From Bacillota bacterium (lineage in GTDB: Bacteria > Bacillota > Clostridia > DSM-8532), in contig JAEZTB010000030.1 in the NCBI GenBank assembly GCA_023443745.1, positions 186,001 through 250,000 of the forward strand: a DNA stretch of 64,000 nucleotides, given 5' to 3'. Position 1 is the first letter of the stretch. Each line of letters begins with the position of its first letter. The notes under the pieces are model-generated. The model was not told where the DNA came from. It searched no databases and saw only the letters and a list, made by a program, of their open reading frames with translations. This document shows positions 34,713 through 44,500 of the stretch, in pieces. Both the position numbers and the translations under genes were made by a program.

Positions 34713-35600
34713 CTACTCCTTAATAGCTCCGCCTGTTACACCTGCTATAATTCGCTCAGACAGGAATATATAGAGGAAAAATGTAGGCATAAATACGATA
34801 ATAACCGCTGCAAACATCCCCGCCCAGTCCCCCGTATATCTCATGGAGCTGATCATAGAGTATAGCCCCACCGCCACAGGCCTGACATTCTGACCCGAAG
34901 CGAATATCAGGGACACAAAATACTCGTTCCATATATTGATGAAATTGAATATACTCACCGTAATGATGCCCGGCTGCACGAGAGGAAGCATGATCTTCCA
35001 GAATGTTTTTTGAGGAGTACAGCCATCAATAGCCGCCGATTCTTCGAAAGAACGGGACAGATTTGCGAAGAAGCTGAGCAGAAAAATCACCGTGTAGGGA
35101 ATGTTGATACCCACGTACAGGAATACCATCAAAAACCGCACAGAAAATTCAGCTTTTAAAAGATTCATGAATGAAACCACGCCGAATAACGGCAGGATAA
35201 TCATAGCGGCAGGTACGCCCATAGCCGCTACAAAACCGCTTTGAATAGCTCGGCCGGCAAAAAACTTGAACCGGGAGAGCGCATACGCGGCTGGCGCGCA
35301 GACGATTACGAGCAGTACCGTAGAAACGCTGGCGTAGCCAAGGGAGTTAGCGAAGAATACAGATACATTCTGAGATTTCCAAGCCTTCACATAGTTTTCA
35401 AAATGCAGCCCGCTGGGAAACCGCAGGTTCGTACCCTGATAGATCTCCTTGGTGGTGGAAAAGCTTGCCGAGAATACCCAGCCAACGAGGACGGCGGTGA
35501 AGATTACCCAAATACCCAGTATTATGTATCCGGGTAATAGGCGGATTTGATTTCTCCACCCTTTTACAGATTGCGTATGATTTACTCTATTTATAGCCAT
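34713..35600 (-). CDS. ABC sugar permease, MalG-like (CUT1)
   Basis: About six membrane helices with the EAA-loop motif ESAAIDGCTPQKTFWKIMLPL near residue 185, and the C-terminal GVTGGAIKE typical of CUT1 permeases. It follows its partner permease after 13 bases. No ATPase gene is in the cluster, so a housekeeping MsmX-type ATPase is expected. Confidence 0.93.
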   Translation of the reverse strand: MAINRVNHTQSVKGWRNQIRLLPGYIILGIWVIFTAVLVGWVFSASFSTTKEIYQGTNLRFPSGLHFENYVKAWKSQNVSVFFANSLGYASVSTVLLVIVCAPAAYALSRFKFFAGRAIQSGFVAAMGVPAAMIILPLFGVVSFMNLLKAEFSVRFLMVFLYVGINIPYTVIFLLSFFANLSRSFEESAAIDGCTPQKTFWKIMLPLVQPGIITVSIFNFINIWNEYFVSLIFASGQNVRPVAVGLYSMISSMRYTGDWAGMFAAVIIVFMPTFFLYIFLSERIIAGVTGGAIKE

Positions 35601-35613
35601 TTTTTCCTCCTCA

Positions 35614-36513
35614 TTAAAATTCTAGGTTGTCGTCTTTAAGCATTTTAGTGGTAATCACAAACACCATTACCACCAAAATGCTCAAAACAAGTCCTACAGC
35701 GGCGCCAAGACCGGCATTCCGCTCCGTTACGGTGTTGCCCGAGCCAAACGTCTGCAGATACATATAGACATAGGGTGTGATCGTCGTCGTATCCGCTGTT
35801 ACAGTGGAGAAAAGCTGCGACCAAACAAAGAACCCTACAGATGTGACACTCCACATGGTGATATTGGTTCTGGTCACGCCCTTGAGAAGCGGCAGAGTAA
35901 TCGCAAAAAACTGTCTGACACGTCCTGCACCGTCAATATGAGAAGCTTCAAAGAAATCAGCGGGAATCTTTTCGATGCCGCTGGAGAAGATTAACATATG
36001 GTATCCCACCATGCCAAAGCAATAGGCTATGAGCATGGCTGTAAACTTGAATTCCGGCCCCGTCCACTCAATGGCGGTCGTCTGGCCGAGGGCTTGGGAC
36101 AATTTATGCATAAGGCCGAACCGGTTATTGAATACATACTGGAGCCACATCGTTGCTAAAGCTACGGCACTGATGACGTTCGGCATATAAATTATAGCCC
36201 GGAATGTGCGTTTAAACTTGATACCGCTATTGAGGATTACTGCAAATAACAAGCCGAGAGTCATTACCAGCAGTCCGCCAAAAAACCATATTTTAAACAG
36301 ATTAGTGAGCGAGGTCTTAAAGAGCGAGGTATTAATCAGCTTGATGAAGTTGTTAATACCAACAAATTTCCAATTGCCCACCGCAGCGGTGACATTATCC
36401 ACATAAAAAAAACTCATGACCACGGTTCGGAGGATAGGATAAATAAAAACGGCCGCAAAGATAATCAACGCCGGCGCAAGGAAGGCTACGAGCATACCTT
36501 TGTTTGTTTTCAT
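35614..36513 (-). CDS. ABC sugar permease, MalF-like (CUT1)
   Basis: A 299-residue permease with about six helices and the EAA motif EASHIDGAGRVRQFFAITLPLL near residue 190. It starts after a GGGGAGA ribosome site and is separated from the upstream binding-protein gene by a 157-base gap with a stem-loop, an arrangement that often lowers permease expression relative to the abundant binding protein. Confidence 0.93.
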   Translation of the reverse strand: MKTNKGMLVAFLAPALIIFAAVFIYPILRTVVMSFFYVDNVTAAVGNWKFVGINNFIKLINTSLFKTSLTNLFKIWFFGGLLVMTLGLLFAVILNSGIKFKRTFRAIIYMPNVISAVALATMWLQYVFNNRFGLMHKLSQALGQTTAIEWTGPEFKFTAMLIAYCFGMVGYHMLIFSSGIEKIPADFFEASHIDGAGRVRQFFAITLPLLKGVTRTNITMWSVTSVGFFVWSQLFSTVTADTTTITPYVYMYLQTFGSGNTVTERNAGLGAAVGLVLSILVVMVFVITTKMLKDDNLEF

Positions 36514-36562
36514 ATCAGTTGTCTCCCCTTATATAGTACATCATTCGGCATATTCAGGCACA

Positions 36563-36588
36563 TAATCCGGATGTCTTTTTCCGGATTA
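36563..36588. other. Intercistronic stem-loop between binding protein and permeases
   Basis: TAATCCGG (36563-36570) and CCGGATTA (36581-36588) form a perfect 8-bp stem with a 10-base loop and no T-run in the direction of transcription. It fits an RNA-stability or partial-termination element that boosts the binding-protein message relative to the permeases. Confidence 0.5.
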
Positions 36589-36670
36589 CGCACCCAATAT
36601 ACCGAACACTGTACGAGAATGTGGAGGTATCCGGATTGACACTTCCAAACCCTCGCTTTTAGCTGAAAAT

Positions 36671-37987
36671 TTATTTACTTGCCTTTTCCATGTTGTCTAT
36701 AAACTGCTGTGCGCTGATGATGCCCGAGCAAAGCTTTGCAAAATTCTCCTTGATGACCGGTGTGATGTCTACATTAGCTTCAACACCGGCAGCCCAGGGA
36801 TAACGGCCTGTCAGCTCGGCCATAACAGGCTTGACGCATTCAAGAACCTTAGGCCATTCAGTATTGCTGGAATCAGCGGGCATACCCAAGGATTCCTTGG
36901 CAAGCAGCGCATCATATTTGCCCTTGGTAATCCACTCGATCAGCTTGAAGGTTTCTTCCGCAACGGTAGATTTAGAGTTAATCGCAAACACCTGTGCGCC
37001 AAAGTTGTTTACAGTTGAAGCATCCTTACCACCGTCCACCCCAGGATAGGCAAACGCTCCCCAACGGAAGTCGGGGCCTGCAACATCCTTTACCTCATTG
37101 GGCAGCCAAGATCCGGTTAGGTACATAGCCACCTCGCCCAAGGCGAATTCACCGTTTTGTCCGCCGGGCCATACGTTGGATGACAAATTGGGAGAATAGT
37201 ATCCGGCTTTGGCAAACGCTTCGAAATCCTGAGCCATCTTCAATACAGCAGGCTCCTCCGCCCACAGTCCTTCGGTAACCACTTTCGTCACACCGTCTGC
37301 GCCGAGATAGCGGGCAAGATGCGTGCCTATGGGTAAGGTCATATAAGCATCGTCATTTGTCATAGGAATTTTCCCGGAAGCCTTGATTTTCTCACAAACA
37401 CTCAAGAACTCCGACCAAGTCTTAGGTGCGGCTGTGACACCGGCTTTGTCAAAAATATCCTGATTATAGAGTATGCAAACTACATTGGGTTGATAGGGTA
37501 TACTTTTAAGTGTGCCCTTCCCTGCATCACGGCAGGCTTGAATCAACCCCGCATTAGCGGTTTTTTCATAGTCGGCGGCTTTTACGAGCTTTTCAATATC
37601 CATCAGGTAAGGTGCAAAGGTACTGTTGATGCGGTCGATGTCCTCATCAAACAAATCGATTGTGGTGTTGGCGTCCAATGCGGGCTGCAGGCCCTCACGT
37701 TGACCGGTGCGGCCCTTGAACTCCACCTTCACATCAATGCCGGTCTCGGCCTTAAATGCATCGATGGCTTTCTGAAGTGCTTGCCCTTGGGGCTCTGTGG
37801 ATTCCCACATGGACCAATAAACCACAGAAGTCTTGGGGGCTGCATTTTTCGGCGTCGGTGTATCCGACGCATTTGACGGAGGCGGAGATGTAGTGCTGTC
37901 AGCAGGTTTTGTGCCGCATGCGCTGAACAGCATAAGCATTGCGAGAAGAAGCGCGCCTAGAGATAGTAGCTTTGATTTTTTTAACAT
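36671..37987 (-). CDS. Sugar ABC transporter solute-binding lipoprotein
   Basis: A lipoprotein signal (LLLAMLMLFSAC, acylated Cys near residue 24) with a Thr/Ser/Pro tether and a type 1 sugar-binding fold. It is the first gene of the CUT1 importer unit and has a strong ribosome site (AGGGAGG). The whole unit, with a second binding protein, kinase and regulator, resembles the cellodextrin uptake and sensing (cua) cluster described in Ruminiclostridium cellulolyticum; identity of the sugar here is inferred, not shown. Confidence 0.92.
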   Translation of the reverse strand: MLKKSKLLSLGALLLAMLMLFSACGTKPADSTTSPPPSNASDTPTPKNAAPKTSVVYWSMWESTEPQGQALQKAIDAFKAETGIDVKVEFKGRTGQREGLQPALDANTTIDLFDEDIDRINSTFAPYLMDIEKLVKAADYEKTANAGLIQACRDAGKGTLKSIPYQPNVVCILYNQDIFDKAGVTAAPKTWSEFLSVCEKIKASGKIPMTNDDAYMTLPIGTHLARYLGADGVTKVVTEGLWAEEPAVLKMAQDFEAFAKAGYYSPNLSSNVWPGGQNGEFALGEVAMYLTGSWLPNEVKDVAGPDFRWGAFAYPGVDGGKDASTVNNFGAQVFAINSKSTVAEETFKLIEWITKGKYDALLAKESLGMPADSSNTEWPKVLECVKPVMAELTGRYPWAAGVEANVDITPVIKENFAKLCSGIISAQQFIDNMEKASK

Positions 37988-38237
37988 CTTTACTAATCCT
38001 CCCTACATTATTTAAATTAGTCTATAAATATATTCTAGTTTAAGCGCAACATAATCAAAGACTAATCTTTTATTGTACCAAGGGCAGGTTTAGAAGAGCT
38101 TTTTATATGCAAAGGTATAATATAATTTTTCGTCAGGACAATTCTGTTTTTTTGACATATCGATATTTGCACAAAAACGGAAGGAACAAGGGGATGGTTC
38201 GTGTGTCCCGCGAGTTCCTTGCGAACTTCTCTGCAAT

Positions 38238-38453
38238 TTGTATAATATAGAACACAAGAAACTGTTGGAGCGTGAAGCATTCTCCGCTGTATTTACTTAC
38301 AGCTCACGAAAAGAGATGATGCGTCAGATGGCGGACCATGCCGAGGTGATAATCGGCAACCCGCCTATCGTAAGAAGTGCCGCAAAGTTAAAGTTGGTTC
38401 AGTTGGAGAGCGCAGGGGCGGATCAATATGTCAAGAGAGCTGCCCCAAAATAA
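38238..38453 (+). pseudogene. Remnant of a D-2-hydroxyacid dehydrogenase gene
   Basis: The 71-residue reading frame contains a recognisable piece of the N-terminal catalytic domain of D-isomer-specific 2-hydroxyacid dehydrogenases: AEVIIGNPP, then KLKLVQLESAGADQYVK. Functional members are ~310-330 residues and continue with a Rossmann domain, which is absent here, and the first ~20 family residues also seem to be missing. Similarity stops at QYVK, exactly where a hairpin with IS-like ends begins. There is no good ribosome site. A decayed fragment is the best reading. Confidence 0.7.
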
Positions 38454-38478
38454 TTATCTTATTTTGAGACAGCCCCTT
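38429..38478. repeat. Imperfect inverted repeat with IS-end-like sequence
   Basis: GAGCTGCCCCAAAATAA, a 5-base loop, and TTATTTTGAGACAGCCCC pair over about 17 bp with a few mismatches. The right arm reads, on the other strand, GGGGCTGTCTCAAAATAA, which resembles terminal sequences of some IS elements (IS1182-like, from memory) and also occurs as clostridial terminators. It forms the 3' boundary of the dehydrogenase remnant and lies just past the 3' end of the GH16 gene. No transposase is present. Confidence 0.5.
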
Positions 38479-38508
38479 AAGACTAAACGGTTCAGGAGTC
38501 TTTCTTTA

Positions 38509-41500
38509 TTAATGTTGCACTTCAATAAGCTTCACATTATCAATGGTGATCTTGTATGGCGTGGTCAGCTCAGGATCAGTGCCTGCCCTTCCCAGCCCAA
38601 ACATGAACTTGAAGCTACCCGGTGCTGTTACATTAATGATAGCCTCATAAGTTTGGGTTATGCTTCCCACTGCAAATGTCTGCCTCGGAGCACTGGACCC
38701 TGTAAGCTCGACATAGACCGGCCTTTCAATTTCTGAACTCATATCAAACGCTATTTTATATGTACCTGCTGGAACATTGACATTCTCCTGGTATAGCTGT
38801 ATCTGCCACCAATCCCAGCCAACCTGGTTGACAGTGGTTTCAACTATTCCACTCACTACTTCGAAAGCCGCCAACCCGGCCCAGCTCTCATAAATGCCCT
38901 GGTTATGTATCTTCCATATAGTGTCAAATGTTGTGGTGGCATCAAAGGTTCCATCCGTGAGGAGATTTGTTCCAATTTCAATCCAAGGAGCAATAATCGT
39001 TTGAACAACTTGTGCATGAGTATAGCTTGCAGCATCTACCGTAATAGTGTAGTCACCCACTATAGGAAATTGGTCGGCGTTAATGATTATGGAGTTATTT
39101 GTAATGATGTATGCATTTTCATCCAAGGGAATATCATTAACTTTTACATCGATAATCGCATTTCTCCACTCTTCGTTGTCTGCAAACGTGATGTTGATGT
39201 CTTTTCCTAGGGTATTGTTTGTGTCATCAGCTATTAAAGCAGGCGCAGCTTCTTTTACTTCAATCAGCTTCACATTATCAATGGTGATCTTGTATGGCGT
39301 GGTCAGCTCAGGATCAGTGCCTGCCCTTCCCAGCCCAAACATGAACTTGAAGCTACCCGGGGCCGTTACATTAATGATGGCCTCATAAGTTTGGGTTATG
39401 CTTCCCACTGTAAATGTCTGCCTCGGAGCACTGGACCCTGTGAGCTCAACATAGACCGGCCTTTCAATTTCTGAACTCATATCAAACGCTATTTTATAAA
39501 CACCTGCAGGAACATTTACATTCAATTGGAATAACTGAATCTGCCACCAATCCCAGCCAACCTGATTGACAGTCACTTCTACTGCTCCGTCCACCACTTC
39601 GAAGGCCCCCAATCCAGCCCAACTCTCATAAAGGCCCTGATTATGTATTGACCATATGGCGTCAAATGATGTAGTGGTGGTATCGAAGGTTCCATCTGTT
39701 ATCAGGTTCGATCCCACTTCGACCCAAATTTTACCCGATTGCATCGTTTGGGTCACCTGTGTATGATAATATCCTTCTGCCTCAACAATAATGGTATAAT
39801 CTCTTCCTTCAACAAAACAGCTTCTATCAATAGTCAGCTTACCAGCAATAATGCTGTATGCGCTTGATGCCAATACCACACCATCTACTTTTACAGCCTC
39901 TATTGCAGCCCGCCAAGCTGAATCGTCTGTAAATGTAATCTCTATATCCTGACCTATAACATTTTCTGTTAAGTCTGCGATTAAGGATGGCGCATTTTGA
40001 ACAACCGCTTCTTTAATTACCACATCATCAATGTAAAGGATATGGGCATCTGACGGGGTCGTTTTTACACCATTGACAACATTACCGATCAGAAAATTCA
40101 GCTTAAAGGATGAGTTTGTTTGCGGGATCGAAAGGTAATATTTGTGAATGGCTGAGTTATCGGAAGTGAGGTTGAATTTCACACTCTCATTACCATTATA
40201 TCCTGTAAACTCAACTTGTATCGGCCTATCTATTGTTGACCACGCCTTTAGACTGAGTTCATAGGTCTTGCCGGCTTCTATCAATACACCATCCTGATAG
40301 AGCTGGATGGACCAGTTTTGCGGGCCTATGTTTGATATGTCAATTTTGGCCACTCCATCCACAACCTCTAAGGCTCCGATTCCACCATCACCATTCCATG
40401 TATTCCAGTTCTCTGTCCCGTTGGACATATCGCCATTCTTCACAGCATTGCCATCATTGGCAAGAATATCTTGCATTACAACGACATCCGCATACCCGGT
40501 TGCTTGAATCACAATCTTATACCTCTTCGCAGTATCAAACACACTGGAATTAAGGGTAATCATACCACTTGTGAATGCATATTGATCTGCCGTTAAGACT
40601 TGATCTTCAACTTTTACTGTTGGATTCACAGCCCTCCAGGCAGTATCATCTCCAAAAATCAGTTCAATCTGCTGCCCAAGCCTATTGTTGGAGGTATCAG
40701 GTGCAAAGCTCGGTGGACGGCTGACAGGCGCATTTTTTACCTGAAGCACCACATTACTTATGAAGATATCTCCAGGAACACCCTTGGCTGTGCTCCCCAT
40801 TAGGAATTTCAGTGTAAGGCTTTCATCCTTTGTAGGCGTAAAGGTATAGGAGAAGTTCTTCTTTTCAGATGTGAGCTGTATGGACGTTTTGGGAAACCCA
40901 GGTTGATAATTGTCATTTTCAATAGTAACTTGGATATCCCTGTCTACAGAAGCCTTGGCATCAAATGAGAACTCATAAGTAATACCTTTCGATATGGCAA
41001 TGTTAGGGTGGAACAGCATGACATGCCATTCTCCCGATCCGACATTTGAAACTGAGATCTTTGCCTCACTATTTTCTACGGAAAAGTTAGCAGCAGCAGT
41101 AGAACCGGGTTGTGTGAAGGTAGTCCAGCCTGTGAGTCCCAATGAAAAATCACCGTTATTCAAAGGATATAGCTCAACACCGGTATAATCAACGGTTGTG
41201 CATATCAGTGACACATCATCAATATAAACAACCGAGTTGCTACCACCCAGCAAGAATATGAGCTGCGCTTCCCTGTCAGTGTCAGCTGCCATCTTAAAGG
41301 TCTCTTCAAAAACTTGCATATCTGTTGTCAAGGTGATTTCCTGTTCCGGTATATAAACAGTGCTACCATCCTTGCTCGCAAGCTTGACCCTTATAGTTCT
41401 GCCCGCGTCGGCTCTGGCCTTGAAGGTAAGCTTATACTCACTGTTCTTTATAAGCTGCAAGCCCTTCTGATCCACCGTAATGTCACCGGCATCAGTACCA

Positions 41501-44500
41501 CCCTCGGTAATCTCGGCAGTCAGTTCTCGGGTTGTTTCAGGAACCTTTACCACGGCGGATGCACCGGACATTGAAACATTCCAGTAAGCCATCCGGTCAA
41601 TGGTATATTTATCAAAGGCTCCGTTATATATGTGATTACCGCTTGGCAGGGGTTCTTTTGCAGCATGATAGTCCACCGAAGGAGGATTGATTTCTTCAAC
41701 CCTTACATTCCCCATCCAAACGGGCCCAGTATCGGTGGCGCAGTTAAACTCTATGCGGGTCTTTATATCAGTATCTCTGGTCATTTGGAACTCGTAACTG
41801 AAATGCTGAATTTCAGTGGTCAGATTCGGCGAATAAGCATCAGAGTAGGCCGCCCAGCCGGCATCCGACCCTCCGCCTAACTTTGTGCTCAGGGCTCTGT
41901 TTTTATCTGCCTTTGCGTCAAAGGAGAATCGGTACCATCTGCCCTTACCCAATGTAGTGAGCTGCTCAAGCTGAACCGAATAAGGCTGACTGCCACGATT
42001 AGTCACATCAATCTTTGCATAGTTTTTTCCATCAATATTTTCTACAGCTGTGGTAGCAGTTCCACCAAACTGTGCGTTATGGACAAAATTCCAAACCTCT
42101 CCGAAATCAGCATCATCACCTTCCGGATTATCCTTGATTCCCTCGCTAAAGTTGAAATCCTTGACCAGGTTGCCTGTATCATCAGGTTCCCTTGCATCTT
42201 CCGGCAGTGGTTCTATGACAATGCTGGGCTCCACAGGCGCCATGTAGGGCCTTCCAGTTAATGTATAGACTCTGACATAATCCACTTCCATTTGTGCCGG
42301 GAACATGGAATCATCGGGCATTAAGCCGCCATCAAAGTTTCCGCCGATGGCCAGGTTCAGCATAAGATAGAATTCTTTATCGAAAGGAGCGGGGAATGCA
42401 AATTTTTCTTCTCCGTCAGCTCCTTTGGTATTCCAGTTGTTCTGGGTTTGATACAATTGACCATCAATATACCATCTGATCTCTCCCGGTTCCCATTCCA
42501 ACGAATAGGTATGGAATTGATCAATGACCTGCCCTGAAGGGAAAGTATATTCTTCGCCAGTGAACTTGTTGTTGGGCCATGCTCCTCCATAATGTAGGGC
42601 TCCCGATGCAACATTAGGGATTCTGCCTTTAGCCTCCATAATATCTATTTCACCGGATGCGGCCCATCCGCCATAAGCGCCGGTGACACCATTATCACCA
42701 TAGGCACCGTCATTAGGCATCATCCAAAAGGCCGGCCAAAATCCCTGTCCTAACGGCAGCTTAATGCAGGCTTCAAATCGGCCATACTTCCATGCCGCTT
42801 TTGAATAGAGCTTTGCGGAGGTATAATGACGAATATCATAATCCTCTTTCTTAGCTTTTATGACAAGCTTACCATCTTCAAGCACTGCGTTCTGAGTCCT
42901 GTAATATTGCTGTTCATTGTTACCGAATCCGCCGCCGCTATTCTCAAAACGCCATTTATCAGTGTCGATGGAAGATCCGTCAAACTCGTCACTCCACACC
43001 AAAGTCCAAGGATCCTCTTGAGAAGGATTAATGGTATAGGTCGCAGAGGCAACCGAAGAGTCAGTCATACCGGATTTTATTGCAATGGCCTTAAGCGTTG
43101 TAGTTGTTTCAATGTTGATTGGTGATGTGTAGAGCGTAGAATCGGCATTAGGGGTTGAACCATCTGTGGTATATCTTATGGATGCGCCTGCTGTACCACA
43201 AGTAATTTCAACATTTTGTGCTATAGTATAAGTGCCTTCCGGTACATTGAATACCGGGGTCGCAACTGTTTCGGGAATAATATTGATGATATAGGTCGCA
43301 GAGGCAACCGAAGAGTCGGTCTTCCCGGATTTTATTGCAATGGCCTTAAGCGTGGTATTGGATACGATGCTGATTGGTGAAGTGTAGAGCGTAGAATCGG
43401 CATTGGGGGTTGAACCATCTATGGTATATCTTATGGATGAGCCTGCTGTACTACAAGTGATTGCAATACTTTGTACTGTTGTATAAGTACCCGCTGGTAC
43501 ACTGAATACTGGGGTGGCAACCTTTTCTGGAGTATTATTCTCTGATGAACTACTTCCGCCACCTGTGCTTTTGTTATAGGATTGGTTAACAGTCTGACCG
43601 CTCACAGAAGCTGTCACACCTGCAGAAAGAGTTACTCTACCTGGCCTTTGCTCCAGAACGACACCGGCGGCATTTATCTGCGCATGGGTGATTTTACCCT
43701 GGCCGCTCACACTGACGGGAGCATTGGCTGCAAGTGTTCCTACTACTGTGCCCTGTGCCACCTGAATGCTTGAGCCCGACGCATGGCTGCCTATAGTGAA
43801 GGTACCTACTGTACCATCTGTAACCTGCATTGCCACCCCGGGAGCTTCAATATTGACCAGCTTAAAATCACCATCAAGTATGATTTGCTGGCCTGGAAGG
43901 ATCTCTTGAACCTCTACATTTTCAAACCCGCTGCCCGTACCCTCTTCCTCTAGCCTTGCGCCGGAATGGAGCTCTGCATAAGCAACAACAGTGCCATCTT
44001 TGGCGACAATTCTAATCTTGCCGTCCTTCTTTTCAATAACCAATGACCCGAGTGTTGTATTTTGAAGGATAATACTGTTTTCGCCACCACCGTTGACAAA
44101 GGTTTTCCCTTTAACGGTGACATTTTCAAGGGTTACATTACCCTGGCCGATTCCTTCGGCAAGGTAAAGATTCCCTTCTATCACCATGTCCTTAAGAATA
44201 ACATCGCCGGTTTTAACCACAGCATTGCCGGCTACTTTAGACTCTTTATATGTACCGGCAGCAACATAAAGCTGGTCCACAGCTCTGTCCATAATGGCCA
44301 CGAACTCAGCTCTTGTTATAGAATTCTTGGGATAGAAATGATTTTTATCACCCAGAATATAGCCTTTTGAAGAAAAAACAGCTACCGCTTCCTTGGCATA
44401 GGAGGCAATATCCTTGTCATCAACGAAAGGTGTCTTGCTTTGCCCTTCCGAAGCTTCAAACTTAAATATATTTTGAAGTATTCTTGCTGCGTCCTGTCTT

